Shown here one piece after another: positions 49,002 to 62,754 of a stretch of DNA of 64,000 nt. The stretch comes from Paraspadella gotoi. Taxonomy: Eukaryota > Chaetognatha. Positions within the stretch are counted from its first letter, which is position 1; the number at the start of each line of letters is the position of its first letter. The position numbers were made by a program, and so were the translations under genes. The notes beneath the pieces were generated by a model, which saw nothing but the letters and a program-made list of their open reading frames with translations, did no database searches and was not told the DNA's origin. The stretch covers positions 4,710,421-4,774,420 of the forward strand of contig CM119265.1 of the NCBI GenBank assembly GCA_051294375.1, read 5' to 3'.

Positions 49002-52000
49002 ATCGCCCATCCGGAATTGGGTATTTCTTTCTTTCTTTTTGTTTTTTTTTTCATTCATTCTTTTTTTCTTTCTATTGTATATTATCCTTCCATCTCTCGC
49101 GCTTTCTTTTCTTTTTTCATCTTATTAGATAACAACACAATTTTTTTTCTTTTTCTAATTACTCTTGTTACAGATGTTATCTCGTCTCTAATCAGCGTCG
49201 ACGTCAATTAAAATGTTTTTTTTTTTCGTTTCGTCTTTTCCTCCGTTAGGCTAAGCTTTTTTTTCTTATGAAAATGTTGAATCTTTCTCTCTCTCACTCT
49301 CCTGTTTTCTCTCCCTTCCTCCATTCTCTCTCTCCCTCCCTCTCTATCTCGTCTTTATCTCATTCACGGGGCGCATAACTGTTGCAGCCTTGTCCCTCAG
49401 TTATTTAACTGATGAACCCCCCCAGGGAAGATTAAAAGGCTTGACAAGAGTCGCGTGCCACCTGCGTCGAATCCAAATTATTACCAGGGAGATTTTGTCG
49501 TTCGCGTGCCTCTTTCGCTCTTCGGTCAAAAACCTCCTATCATCATAAATGAATCATGCGTCTGGTGACATCATCGTCGACGATCAAGGGTTTCGACAGC
49601 GGATGCCATCATCAGTCCGATAACCATCGGGCAGAATCCTGACCATTGCAATTGCACTTTGCAGCCGATGGACGCAGTGCTATTTTGTTTCCAATTTTCG
49701 CAAAATGCTTCGCGTGCAATGTTTGTCGCACTTGACTTCCGCCTCGTGAAACCCAATTATAAAAATGCACTCGCGGATTGCGTCTACAGATCGTCCAGTT
49801 TTAATTACCAGCGTCGTGTCGTCAGTCGTAGTCGTCATTCATCGTCGTTGATTGTCATTTATCGATATTCCCCGCAACAATTTACATTAGCGATGAAAAC
49901 CGTATGGCGCGTTCCGACGGCAAGAATAAAACAAAAGGACAAGAAAGATAAGGGAGACGAAATCGAAAAGAAAACTGAGACTAATTCTTAACATGAAAAT
50001 ATGTTCTTATTCTTTAAATGTTTTTGGGTTGTCTTTTTTTTTCCTGTGAGATATCTTTCTCCTGTAAAATTGTTATCAAAAAAGATAACTAGATGAGTAA
50101 ATGGGAAAAAAAAAAATAGCTCCGTCATTTGAGGGCTAGTTGCTGGTTCCCATTCTCATCCGCGCTCACACTCGGGATCTAGAATCAGTAATGTACCGAT
50201 TTCGATCCCCTTCCTTTCTCTATTTATGTTTTCTTTCCTTTTTTTTTTTTTCTTTTTTTCCGTCTTTTTCCAATTCTTTCTCCTCCACACAAATTTTTTT
50301 TTTCTTCCTTTTCTCTCTCGTGCCGATAGAGAACGACGACGACGATATTTTCGACGGAACGCTGCGACGACGACGACGAAATCCGAGGAGGAGGAGTCTC
50401 ACTGCCCTCTCCGTTTTCTTCTCTTCCTCCTCTTATTTACTTTTTAACGGGTTTCCGACTCTTCCACGCTCTTCCTCGCCATCGAGTTTCGACCGGCGAG
50501 TTTCGTGTTGTAATTTCTTGAATCCGAGCAAAAAAGCAAAAGGAAGAGAGAAAAAAATCGAGTGGCGATGAATGATTTTTCCTTTCCTATCGTTTTCCTA
50601 TCGATTTGCGTATTTTAAATTAAATACATTGGCGTTCTCGACTTTTCTCATTAACCAATTATTACCTCTTTTTCCTCTGTTTTTTCCCTTTTTTTCTCAA
50701 AATAGTGTTATATCTTTCGGATTTACAAACGGATACGTTAGCGTTCGAACACCGCCCAAACTTCCATGTTTTTCATTTCCCCCTAGCCTTAAATTTCGGC
50801 GCGCGATCAGATGAAAATTTAAAAAACCAAGCATTCGAATATTTTAAAAACTGGGGATTTTTAGAAATCAAAATAAAGAAAAACAGCTTGTTAATCTATG
50901 GACTTACACGACTTATACTATCTCTAATAGTCTCACCTCATTCGCCAACCTATCTCCCGTGAGCCGTCACCAATGTATTGATATGCTTCAAAGCAGCGAA
51001 CGTTTTTTCAATCAATTCACATTCTTAGTGAGATATTTTTTTTAAGATATTTCTCAACGCAACCCTTTTTATTCAAAAAAAAAAAAAAAAAAAAATTCAA
51101 TTCGAGAATTTTTAGCGTAAAAATAATTTCTCGGATCGGATCTTTAAAAACCGCAGCCCCGTGCCTATCGCTGTTCGCTGTTCTGTACAGTTTTCTGCCT
51201 TAGGAGAAAAATCTTCCCCGTTTGTTGCTACTTGTAAAGTACCCAGGATTGTACAATTTTCGGGATTTCGGAAACTGTTTCTACTTTTGAAAACTTAGCT
51301 TGGTACATCGTTTAACATGTGCAGCAAAGCAATGTTTGTGTGTTTTTGGCGACATATTGGGCGGGTTTTCGATCGATATCAATGTTCGTCGGTTAAGTTT
51401 GGCCGTCATTTCGTCTGTCATTTTCTCAAGGGTTGTAACACTCGTTTCCTGTTTTCGTAAACTGTGGCAACGCCGGCAGTGAGAAAATTGGCACTCGTCT
51501 CCTCTGGTGTCAATGCAGCTTTTAAATTCTTATTTTCATACGACTTCTTTTTTAAAAAATCTTTCATTTCGATCGCCTCCATATTAATCTTAATAAACCT
51601 AATCTCTAGATTACTAAGACTGTTGCTCCTGTTCTTCTTGGCAACTTCCAGCCTAATTGCAGCATGTATTTCTTTTCATATCTTTTCATAAGACCTGGTC
51701 GCCCTTCCCTTTTCTCCTTTGCCTTTTTCGTCATTTCGCCTGTGCCGATCTTTTACGCTCCGCCACATTGCGCCCCCGCGGCCAACTCTTCCTTCTCTCT
51801 CTACTCTCTCTCTCTCTCTCATCTCATCTCTCTCTCTCTCTGCTCTCCTAGTCTCTCTTCTCTCTCTCTCTCTCTGCCCTAAAACCTCCAAGGGAATTCA
51901 TCATTTTACGTCAGTTGAATTCGACTTGAAAAAAAAAGAACGAGGGTCCGGTGTGAGCCGAAAAATACAATCGTTCACTCGAAAACGTCATCATTCATTC

Positions 52001-52403
52001 TTCACACCTCTGAGGATTACGATTCGCCGCACACCAAAAAAAATGGGAAAACATTGCGAAGTTCGTACTCACGAATAGGCTTCGGTATTAAAAGAAACCA
52101 AAGAAGAAAATGAGAAGTTGTGGTGTAGAAAAATATGACGGCAGTTGCGAGCCAACGCCGACTTCTCAATCTCCTCCGAATGGCTTCGCATCTCTTCTCT
52201 GCGTCTCCTCTCCACCTCCACACCCCCATCGCTTTGCCCCATCGAGTTATGCGGTAGTGATAACTTTCGTCTCGCTCAAGAAAAAAAAATCCCCGGTTGT
52301 GTTTTCTTTTCTCATTCGCGGAGCAGCGTTCAAAAAATATCGGAAGCTCGTCCCGACGCGGGTGCTCTTTCGACCTTTGGCGTCCGTGCGTCTACGCCTG
52401 TTT

Positions 52404-52976
52404 CTCCTCCTCCCCTTCCTTCCCTTTTCTCGTCCTCTGCCTCTTTCCTTTTTCCCCTTTCCTTTCTTCCCTCCTTCCTTTTTTTCTCACTCCCTCCTTC
52501 CTTCCCTTTTTCTCGTCCCTCTGCTCTTATCCTTTTTTCCCCTTTCCTTTCTTCCTCCTTCCTTTTTTTTCACGACTCCCCCTCCTTCCTTTCTCGTCCC
52601 TCTCCCCTTTCCTTTTTCCCCTTTCCTTTCATCCCTCCTCCTTTTTTTCTCACTCCCCTTCCTTCCCTTTTTCTCGTCCTCTGCTCTTTCCTTTTTCCCC
52701 CTTTCCTTTCTTCCCTCCTTCCTTTTTTTCTCACTCCCCCTTCCTTCCCTTTTTCTCGTCCCTCTGCCTTTCTTTTTCCCCTTCCTTTCTTCCTCCTTCT
52801 TTTTTTCTCACTCCCCCTTCCTTCCCTTTTTCTCGTCCCTCTGCTCTTCCTTTTCCCTTCCTTCTTCCTTCCTTCCTTTTTTTCTCACTCGCCAGCCCTC
52901 CCTTTTTCTTCGTCCCTCTTCCCTTTCCTCTTTTCCTTTTCCTTTCTTCCTTCCTTTCGTTCCTTCCTTTTTTTTG
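52404..52976. repeat. ~80-bp polypyrimidine minisatellite, copy C
   Basis: Seven units apparently identical to those of copy A, within the block that shows no differences from it. Confidence 0.9.
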
Positions 52977-53153
52977 CTTCTGTTTTCACTCTTCCAATTC
53001 CAAGGTTTTTTCTCTCGTCTCTCTCTATCGTTCTCATCTCGTCTCTCTTCTCTCCGTCTCTCCTCTTCTCTCTCTCTCTCCTCTCTCTTCTGCTTCCTTT
53101 ATTTACCCTGGATCATCCACTCCTTTAAAAAAAAGAAGGTGGTCCAAAAATTC

Positions 53154-53205
53154 ACCCCATTTTGAAAGGGGGTTGTTCCTAAGCTCCCTCACTTTCAAGG
53201 GGGTG
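53154..53205. other. Twin C/G hairpins, copy C (partly degraded)
   Basis: Counterpart of 37643-37695. The first C run is shortened and the second is interrupted (CTCCCTC), while both G runs are intact. Confidence 0.5.
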
Positions 53206-55185
53206 GTCTCTCTATGTCTGCTCGAAAAGTGACGGAACTCGCGAGATTGCGGATACCCTGTGAAACTATTCTTTATTTCTTTCACTGAGAAAAAGTTTGT
53301 TTTCTCTCTCGTCTATCTCCTATCTTTTTTGGGGTTCCTTGTTTGTCTCTGTCTCAATATATTTTTGTTTTACTTTCTCCCTGTTTCTTTCCGAATAAAT
53401 ATCCCTCTGAAAAAAGGAAAGAATCCTCATTGATTCTCTCAGAAACGAAACGGTTCAATAGTGAAAATGCGAAAAAGAAAACAAAAACAAGTCAATCAAA
53501 AGAAATTAAAATATAAACATATATGAGGACAAGATATCAAGCGAAAAAGGGTTCAGTCAATAAGAAGTCTTAGTTCAACTTTGTCTGATTCATGTTCACC
53601 GACTGGGTTAGTTAATTTTAAATCAGAGCTCCTTTGTTTGTTTTCGTTTTAATAAATCATCTTTTTTTTGTAAAAAACGATTGATGTGTATGAGAAAAAA
53701 AAAAAAAGATTGAAAGAATTATTTATACAGATAGAGGAAAGGAACATAAGATATAACGAAGATTGAGAGCGAGAGGGAAGAAAACGGAATAAAAAAACTC
53801 AACCGAGACGTTTTCTTCATTCGAATTCATGAACACTAAAATATTCGTTCGACAAAATCGTAATATTTATTCTATTTAACGCACTTTTACTGATGATAAC
53901 ACTCGTAAACAAGCGAAATGTTCTTTGGGGTGTACGTCTGTACGTTAGCCATTTGTTCTACGTTTCTTTCTTTTTCCTTTCTAGCGCACACTTCATGCTA
54001 CCAAATCGTCCGATCGCCAAAAAAAAAAAAAATTTTTCTTCAGTATTTTTCAGATTCATTCAAATACCAAAAATAAATTTAAGCTCAAAGTTCGATTATC
54101 TCGGTTTTAGTTAAAGAAGCCTTAATTTATCTAATAAAACAAAAATCACTAATCTTTTTCACCTTTTTTGTCACCTTATTTTTTTTCCTTCTTCCTTCAA
54201 CCCTTCCCTGTTTTTTTTCCCCCATTATTTTACTCCTTTGTCGAGCTAGTTAATGAATTAAAATCAATATCGGGCGGCAGGTGCTATCCCCTTTAGAGTC
54301 AGCTTCGTCCCTTCGAAAAGATCAAAACGGTCGTCAATTGAGAACCAACTCGAACTATAACACTTTGTGCATCCGATTCTCTTTTTGTTTTTTTTCAAAC
54401 AAAAAAAAAGGTTTTTCTTTTTCTCGTTTCCTTCGTCGCGCCATTGTTCTTTTTGAGTTGTTTTTATTTTTTGCTTGTTTCTCTTTCCTCGGGAAACGTT
54501 TTGTCTCATGCGAGAGAGAAAAAGAACTCTGGGGATCCTATTTTCTTTTCTTTTATTTATTTCTCACAGTGTCTGTCAGATTTTTTTTTTTTTTTTTTTT
54601 TGCGAGATCGCCCATCGGAATTGGTATTTCTTCTTTCTTTTTTGTTTTTTTTTCATTCATTCTTTTTTTCTTTCTATTGTATATTATCCTTCCATCTCTT
54701 TCGCCGCTTTCTTTCTTTTTCATCTTATTGATAACAACACAATTTTTTTTCTTTTTCTAAATACTCTGGTTACAGATTTATCTCGTCTTAATCAGCGCGA
54801 CTCATTAAAATGTTTTTTTTTTTCGTTTCGTCTTTTTCCACCGTTAGGCTAGCTTTTTTTTTCTTATGAAAATGTTGAATCTTTCTCTCTCTCACTCTCC
54901 TGTTTTCTCTACTTCCTCCATTCTCTCTCTCCCTCCCTCTCATATCGTCTTTACTCATTCACGGGGCGCATAACTGTTGCAGCTTGTCCTCAGTTTATTT
55001 AATGATGAACCCCCCGCTTTCTCTACCACCCTCCGTTCTCTCCGCCATTTAAATCCCCCCCTCTCTTCACCCCCTAACCATTTCCTTCCTTCCCGGTCTC
55101 ATCAAATATGCAAAAAAAAAGAGAAAGAAAATTCTCGGGTCGAATCGCGCGGGAGCCGAGATCCACGATTGTTCTCCTCCAACGT

Positions 55186-55210
55186 NNNNNNNNNNNNNNN
55201 NNNNNNNNNN
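55186..55210. other. 25-N gap inside a poly-T run, closed in copy A
   Basis: The flanks CCTCCAACGT and TTTTTTACT are joined directly by T homopolymer in copy A (39643-39670), so the gap marks a homopolymer rather than missing unique DNA. Confidence 0.93.
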
Positions 55211-55875
55211 TTTTTTTTTTTTTTTTACTTCTCAAATTTTGTCGTCGTCGTTGTCGAGGTGATCGTTGTTGTTGTTGTAGTTACTAGCCGTCCCATTCAA
55301 CTTTTGTTCAGTCCATCTCGATGGTGATTTAAATTTTCCCAAAAATCATTTCCGACGTGAAACATTCGGTTGGCTCGATTAACGAACTTTGAAATCCCCG
55401 TATTTCTTGGCTTCTCTTGTTCTCCGCCATGAAATTCCCACCTTTTCTTTTAAATTTTACATTTGCTTTCACCCTTTTCTATGTGACAATTAAATTATAA
55501 GTAAAAAAAACTAAACAAATATATGAACAAAAAAATAGCGGACATGATCTGGAAAAAAAGGGCCTGACTGGGTAAATGGTGACAATAAAAAGCGGAGAAA
55601 AAAAAATTCGCTGTGAAAAATAAAACTCGTGAATCGAAAGAAGTGTGAACCCGAGAGTTTTTCTTTTCTGCATTTTACTTTACTCTTTCCCCTTTTTTCT
55701 TTTTCCGCGTTCCTTATATTCTCTACTATCTTTGCGCTTTCTTTGTCCAACGAGGAAAAAAAAACAAAATGCAAACAAAAAAAAAGAGAAGAGTTGCTGT
55801 CTGGCTCGCGCGTGAAAGGAAAACAAATAAAACAGAAGAGAAAACAAAAACTGGACGAGAATGGAGAGAGAGAAA

Positions 55876-55912
<37 letters not shown>

Positions 55913-56079
55913 GTCAGCAACAAGGCTCGACCGTCTGCAACAGTGTCCTCGAGACTGGGAGAGAAAGATAGAGACAGAGAGGCCCCTCTTGTTTTCCATC
56001 AAGCTCTTCCCTCTTTTTTTTCTCTCTCTCCCTTGCAAGTCGCGGAATCGAATTGCTAAATTGCTGACTGCTCTGATCT

Positions 56080-56080
<1 letters not shown>

Positions 56081-56132
<52 letters not shown>
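56081..56132. repeat. (CT)26 microsatellite, copy C
   Basis: A perfect CT array. Copy A has two CT runs here with about 170 bp of unique sequence between them (about 40520-40770). Copy C has apparently lost or collapsed that spacer. Confidence 0.93.
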
Positions 56133-56134
<2 letters not shown>

Positions 56135-56288
56135 CTCACGAACCACGGTGCCACGTGCAGCCCTCCCCTTTTCGTGGTTGCCATGGTCACCATCGTACAA
56201 ATTGATTCACCTGTGGTTCTCGATGAATTCACTCTGGATGTCATCGTCGTCGTATTCAAGCACGACATAATTTCCGTTTCGATCCCAA

Positions 56289-56300
56289 TGACGTCATGTG
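56289..56300. promoter_or_regulatory. Overlapping CRE palindrome and E-box, copy C
   Basis: TGACGTCA (56289-56296) overlapping CATGTG, identical to copy A 40934-40945 despite indels in the flanks. Confidence 0.33.
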
Positions 56301-57119
56301 ATCTCACCTTTTTTATTCGTTTATTTCTTTCTCGGTTCCATCGCATCATTTTCCACTTCCGCCAGATTTTTTCCTGCATGACACGCCCCCAACTCCACGA
56401 TTTCACCGCGCCATTTCCGGTCGCGATGCCATCGTCGTTTATGGCGCCGATTAGAAGGAGACGCCGTGGATGGGCGGGGAAAGGGGCGCGGAAGGGGGGG
56501 GGCGAAGAAACCGGCGTCGGCGGCGCGAGATAAGAATGTGGAACGAGTCCATTCTTCACCATCGGCGGTCGTTAGAGACGCTTGGCGTTGTGCTTGGATC
56601 TCTGCTTGGGTCTCTGCTTGCCTTTCTTATTTAACATTCAGCTCGCCTTTGTACTGGTGTTTGAGTTTTAGCGGAAAATTAAGATTTTTAGCCTTGAAAT
56701 ACTTTTTTGTAAATATTTTTTTTTCTCCCTATCTTCTCTTCTTTTTTTCTTTCTCTCTATTTCAATCTTTTGTTTTCATTTCTCTCTCTCCCTCTCTCTC
56801 CTTCCTTCTTATCATTATTAAGAGCGGAAAGAAATAAACTTCGACAATTGTTTACTCTCTCACCATTATTATTCGAATAATTTGAAGAATATTTTTTTTC
56901 TAAAAATACATTCTTCTCTAGACCTTTCTTTTTTCCCTTTTTCTTTTTTTTTCTTTTAAAATTTATTATCGGAAAAAACTCTCGAAAAATTGGAGGCCTC
57001 TCGAAAACAAAAAAAAATCGGTTAGAGTCCCTTGAAAATCGCTGATAAAGCATGAAAGACTCGAGAGCCGTTTTTCTCTTCGTCTTGACAAACGATATCA
57101 TGATTTCTGTGTAGTAGGT

Positions 57120-57175
<56 letters not shown>

Positions 57176-57357
57176 CCTCACTCTCTCTCTCTCTCTCTCT
57201 CTGCCCTTGTTTCCCATAGGAGTGGCATCTTTTAATACGGTGTTATTCGTTGCTTTGGTTTTATTTGATTTCCAAGTTCCGCCATTTTGCAAAAAATGAG
57301 ACTGTTACAATCTGGTCTTCGTCTTGAAATGTGTAGTTCTCTCTTTTTTCATCTTTC

Positions 57358-57360
<3 letters not shown>

Positions 57361-57406
<46 letters not shown>
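57361..57406. repeat. (CT)23 microsatellite, copy C
   Basis: A perfect CT array. The counterpart in copy A (42014-42062) is interrupted and differs in length. Confidence 0.93.
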
Positions 57407-57409
<3 letters not shown>

Positions 57410-57774
57410 GTACGAAATTAATGTTCCGCGAAACCCCATCTCGCCTCTGTCCCCCTCTCGCTTCCAAAGCCCAACGTTCCGCCGAGGAATGATTCGCCTA
57501 CCAGATTCCGGCCGAAGATTGGTTCTAATCTGAAGAAGATTCCGCAGCGCGGTTTTCTTCTCGGCGGCGGCCGGGGTCGCCGGATGCTGGCGGAGTCGCC
57601 GAGCGGCGCTCGTTATCGGGCGACGGTGGAGGCATCCCGGAGAGGAAGGGAAAGGGGAGAAAGAAAAATGAGCCGGAAAAGGCGAGAGGGAAACGCGGCT
57701 CCGATCCACCGGAGAGAAAATGGCGAAGAAGAAGAAAAAAAAAAAAGGAAGGAAAACCGTTTTTCTTTTTTATA

Positions 57775-58010
57775 TTTTTTTTCCCCTTTCGGCGCCATCG
57801 ACGCCGACGGCGGCGTCCGCCTACATTGCGCCGGCGTCATTCTGCGCCATCTTCCCTCCGGAAACGACGCCCGGCGACGCCGATTGGCGACGTCATCGCG
57901 ATCTTGCATCTGTCGCTCGCACGCGCGACGCCTGGGGAGGGAGCGAGCGAAAGAGAGAAATATGACCTTTCCCGCCGCGAGATGGCGGTTATGGTTGTCG
58001 TCTTCGTCGT
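57775..58010. promoter_or_regulatory. CpG-rich promoter-like island, copy C
   Basis: Counterpart of 42430-42660. ATTGG (57883-57887) followed by GACGTCAT, TTTCCCGCC (57968-57976) and GATGGCGG (from 57981) are all intact and in the same order. Flanking open frames differ between the copies. Confidence 0.42.
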
Positions 58011-58774
58011 CGTTCCCGGCGTTCGTCTCCGTACCCAGTCTCGTCTGTCAAAACCCAACTGTCATCGACGTTTTGTCTCCGTCTCTTCCTCGAAAAACCC
58101 CTCGGCTCTCGGGACGACGTTGATCCGCCCAAAACGGCCGAGGCGTCATCCGTCCTCCGGGTTCTTTTCCAGGGTCGCTTTACCCCCGAGGGTAAGTCTG
58201 AGGCTCCTGAGACTCCTCCGCACGCCATCTGTTGTTTCCTAAATTTGGATTTCGCAAAGTTGGAAGATTCTCGTGGTACCACGTGGTTCTCGGATGTTGT
58301 TTTAAAATGGTTGCGTATTTACTGGAATTGGCCACTAGCCCCCAAAAAAAATGTTTATGGCCAATGGTCTCGAATTTTTTACCGTTCTCTTGTTGTGATA
58401 ATAACCTAATGTTTGAGGATGTAGCCTCACCTCTTCTAATCTCGTCCTACCTTAACTTACTTTGTTCAATTTTAGCTCAACCTCGCTCCTCTCAAAACAA
58501 TGGGATTCTGTAATTTTGGGTTTTTAATCTCGGCAGAGTTGACGGGTTAATCCTCCCGGTTTGTGTTACGAACAAGAGAAGGTGACGAAAGCCGATTTCA
58601 ATCCCCGACAATTTTCTTTGGCTTTTTCTTCTTTCCTTTAATCGAGCCCTGTTTTCCCCTTTATTTTCCTTTATTTTCCTTTTTTTTCTTTTCCTTTGCT
58701 TTTTGAAGTCAGACGGAATCGCGAGTTTCGTGAGTAAAAATCTCATGATGTCGTTCAATTTGTTGTCGTCGGTT

Positions 58775-58784
<10 letters not shown>

Positions 58785-58836
<52 letters not shown>
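58785..58836. repeat. (GA)n microsatellite, copy C
   Basis: A perfect GA array of about 26 units. The equivalent in copy A (44240-44270) is shorter and interrupted, as expected for a polymorphic locus. Confidence 0.93.
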
Positions 58837-58843
<7 letters not shown>

Positions 58844-59242
58844 TCCCAACGGCTTTTTTGTTTTTCGCTCCTCTTCCTTCTCTCCCTTTTTTAGAGGCTC
58901 TCTCTCTCTTTCATTTTCGTCTTAATTCTCTTGGTCTCTTTCTCTCTCTCCCCTGCTTTAAAAATACTGACTCGAACTATATTTTATACTGAATCGCATT
59001 CTCTCTCCGTTTATTCGTCCCTCGTGGTGGCGCTTAAATATTTTAATTTCTCTCTCTCTCTTCTCTCTCTCTCTCTCATCTACGCTCACTCTGTCTCTCA
59101 TGCTTCATCCGGATCTCGTATGTCGCGAATAGCGCCCTCCTTTTCTGTTTCTTTCTTCGCTCATTAATGTCGGAAATGGAAGAGGTTGGTGGGCGGAGAT
59201 TGAACGTATTCTTCATTCAACTCATTTCCTTCTCTCTCTCTA

Positions 59243-59275
<33 letters not shown>

Positions 59276-59702
59276 CTCTCTACTCCCGCTTCTGGTTCGC
59301 ACGCGAAAATCGGCGCCATTTTTTTATAGTAGAGACCAAAACTTCGTCATGGGGTGGATCAGAATGTGATTTGGGAACCTTTACCAAATGAACACATTAC
59401 GATACATTGAGAATAACTATTCTCAAAAGGAGCAATAATTTTATAATCTAAATAAATAGGCAAGAAGCAAGTAATTTAACTTTTAAACTATTTATTTAAA
59501 ATAGAATATCATAGACTAGAATTAAGTATTATTAGTCAGAAGGATCATGCTTATAGTAAGTAGTATATTTTTTTAAAGCGTTCAAAATCATGAAATTCTC
59601 ACAATGCTATATTCTTTACATACTCTTTGAGATAAAGCTGGGTTTAAAGTTGAGAAAAACTTAAGAGAACACTTCCATCATCATGCAGTATTATTTAGTT
59701 AC

Positions 59703-60014
59703 TGTTCATAGCCTCAGCATAGAATTCCCATCACTCCAGAACGCCCATGGTTGATAACGTGATGTAGTGTAGAGTTAAAAACCTTCAGTAACAGTAATAA
59801 CATACAAACATATTTCATCATAGTTTCATGTCAATAACATACTTAGTAGGCATCTCCCGGGAGTGTGAAAAGTTATGTTAATCTTCTGCGCAGCGTTTGA
59901 ATCCTGCGCCTCTTAAACTCAGTACAACCTTTTCTAAATCCTTGACGAACGCTAAGCAAAGATCATCGTTTTACGTTACGACGCCAAGTTTCACGCGCGC
60001 AGACTCTCTTAACA
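59703..60014 (-). repeat. LTR, 3' LTR in minus orientation
   Basis: Shares long words with 62980-63303, including CAGAACGCCCATG, GATGTAGTGTAGAGTTAAAAAC, AAGCAAAGATCATCGTT and TTTCACGCGCGCAGAC. Differences are mainly single-base indels. Confidence 0.82.
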
Positions 60015-61789
60015 CTCCCCCTGTACGTACACGGACACTAATACAGAGAGGTCCGCCACACCGCTGCTCTTCTCCTGTGGCAGTAGAGCCGTTGCAAATT
60101 TGTCCACTCAGCATGCAACCCGAGTTTTTTATCCCCATGAGTTTCGGCTCCGCTGACGACCCATTGAATGCACGCGACGGGGCTCCTTAGCTCTCCTTTG
60201 ACCCACCAACTCAGTTGGCTCCAAAATTGATGGAGGCACAAACTCCCCCGTCGCATCCCGAAGCGCCACCGACTTAACGGCGTCGATCTGCGTTGTCAGC
60301 GGCGCCCAGCGTCGTCTCCTTGACCCCTGTCTGACGATTTTGCTGGCAACCGGCGTCGTCTCCTTGATGACGCCCTGCTTATTGCCGCTCCACCCGTGGC
60401 GTTCATGCGGCCCCGGATTTTCGATGTCCTTTCTCCCTTTTGCGTCATCATCTTGTCTGTGGGGTGTCAACTTCGTGCATGCGAGGTTCACAGAAACAGT
60501 TGAGGGTGCATGTTTGGGGTGAGAAACCGATCACCATTGAAAAGTTCTGTTCTATGAATTTTCCTTCCCCCTCTTGTTTCACAAGATTAATCAATTTGTT
60601 TAGTTTAATATCACTGTATACAGAGACGATCAAATTTAATAAATTTGTCTCAAACTTGCTCACTCAGCTTTCACGTCTTTTTCAAAACTGTTTCAAGCTC
60701 ACTTCAACTTCTATACTTCCGTCTTTAAATCTTGTGTATTTTCATGATTTATGCTGGGCACCACAAAGAATAAACAAATCTAATACACCCCATCTATTCT
60801 TTCATTGCTTCTTATTTTACTTCTTTATTAAAGTAAAAGTGCAACTGGGTCCACAAACTTTAATAAATAATGTTTTGATTTGTTTAGACAACAACTCCAC
60901 TGTTGTCGTCATCGTCGTCTCTCTGAGCCAAAAGAAGACCTTATCTTTTCTCTCCTAGTCCTCTCAACTCATGTCCATGGCATATACACCAGCCTCATGA
61001 TGTGTTCGGTTAATTTTAACAAATTCCAGAGTTTTCCTTTCATCTCCAGAAATATTTCTCTCACACCCTCATCCTCTTGATGTGAGTCGTCAAACAAAAT
61101 TTTAGTTCACCTCCAACTTTGTCAGCCTGCTCCAAGGCATAAGTATAAGGATTCCCCTCATTTTCCCCCGTCTTTTTTCTTCCTTTAGACGAGCATCATA
61201 ATCGATATGCTCAAATATTTTATCAATTTAGCAAGTTTTGGTAATGTGAGACACAAGCTAGCCAAGTTTGTAAACTTTTTATTTTTTTTCATCTTTTTCA
61301 ATACTTTTCATGAAGAGCTGATCTTGTAGCCAGCAATGTTCATTAATATTGTTCATCATTTAACTCGTCATTTTCTTTCCTTATCTACAAAGTAGAGCGA
61401 TTAAAACTGTATGAAGAGTTGTGATAGCTAAGTTGGATCCAACCGTACTGTCATAAACCGTATATCTTATACATTCCATTATTGATCTCCTGATTTCATA
61501 CGGGATTTATAGAAATTAACAATGAAAGCAGCGAGGTGGAGGCTCCCGAGCTCTTCCATGTGAATGACCTTGTAATCTGACACAACAGGACTGTCGCCAT
61601 GAGATTGAGTGTACAGCAAGCCTCAACACTCAACGTCTTGAAAGTTAAGCTCAAAGGGATGAAATTGAAAAATTCTCCTTCACACAAATGATAGCAGCGC
61701 CCAGCAATGGCCAGCAATTCAGTGGTTCAACAATGGCATTCAATGCATTTCTCCGCAACGTCTCGATTACAGGCGGATGGGTGGCCGAT
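60015..61789. other. Remaining internal region of the LTR element, no pol recognised
   Basis: 60129-60491 stays open on the minus strand for 120 codons without a recognisable domain. 60500-61500 is A/T-rich with stops in all frames. None of the usual pol signatures was visible. Confidence 0.45.
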
Positions 61790-62754
61790 TGATCTCTCCT
61801 CATTTCTCCATTTTGACAGTTTCTTCCGCAACCCCTTTCCACAACTTTTTCCGATCTTTACGCAACTTCTTTCGGCGACTCATTTCCGCAACCTTTCCAC
61901 AACTTTTTTCCTCAATCTTTTCCGCAACGTCCAATTTGAAACTTCTTGGGCAGCAACTCTTTCATTCACCAGCAGACTTTTCAAGCAAATTCTTCAACAG
62001 CGACTTCTTTAGCGCAGCAGCTTCTTTAGCTGAACGTCTTCCTACAGCAGCCTTTCTAAACGCAGATTTTTCAGCAGCATCGTCTTTCAGCAGCATCTTC
62101 TTTAAGGCAGCAACTTCTTCTGCAGACCAGCATCGTGGCAGGACTTCTCACGAACAGCCTCAGCTTCTTTATTGTTTTTCTGCGGCGCGTCATCAGGATC
62201 GGCGCACCATTCATTTTCGGCAAGGGTTCTCGTACGAGTCGATAGGCGGTCAGGCAATTCCTCGTTGCGTCGTCCTCTCCTAATAAACTCCTTCGTGAGG
62301 AACCTCCTTTGTTCGTCCGCCTTCCATCTGCTCCACTTGGACGTCGCCAGCCTTTCAATCTCTGCTCTCTCCTTTCTTTTCGTGTTTTATGTCTGACTTC
62401 CTTCTCCCATTCTCTGGCCTTTCCTCCACCTCATTATTCTTTCTTCGTTCTCTTTCGAATTTCTTTCAATTTTTCTTTCAGCTCATCCGCTCTTCATCCA
62501 CCCTCGTCTTGCTCTCTCTTTTCGTATTCATATCGTCGTTCTTTCTCTCCTCTCTATCGCTATAACTTTTCTCTTGCCATTTCTATACCTTGACCACCTT
62601 TGGGCGAATCATCTCGCAAGACGATCTGAGACGACGTCGTTCATATTCTAGCTTTTGAGGACGGTTTTGACGCTGACTCTTGTCGCTCCCTAAGAAGGCT
62701 GAAGACTCTGTCGTGACCTTTGGCGACGAGCAGACCATCGTCGACGTCCGCCAT
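61790..62754 (-). pseudogene. gag-like region, frame-broken
   Basis: Reading leftward, an ATG at 62754 opens a frame that stops after 37 codons at 62641. Further open segments in shifted frames continue to about 61790. All are rich in Glu, Arg, Lys, Ala and Leu. Around 62110-61960 the coding strand reiterates a short Ala-Leu-Lys-Lys-type pattern suggestive of coiled coil, and around 61960-61830 a GTTGCGGAAA-like word recurs. Charged coiled-coil Gag proteins are usual in insect LTR elements. No zinc knuckle was confirmed. The breaks may be real decay or sequencing indels. Identity as gag rests on position and composition only. Confidence 0.4.

Larger units (their letters stand above)
46220..49424. 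repeat. Tandem block, copy B (partial)
   Basis: Collinear with 36408-39480 of copy A and 51930-55003 of copy C, differing by small indels. It contains the pyrimidine minisatellite, the twin hairpins and the T-rich stretch. At about 49424 it switches without a gap to the left end of the unit (copy C, 49438), after a 14-bp A-rich connector. A and C instead continue rightward from the same point into CCGCTTTCTCTACC. Confidence 0.92.

Noticed and set aside
60129-60491. A 120-codon minus-strand frame inside the LTR element, considered as the end of pol
   Set aside because: No RT, RNase H or integrase motif is visible, and the region just upstream on that strand is A/T-rich with stops in every frame.
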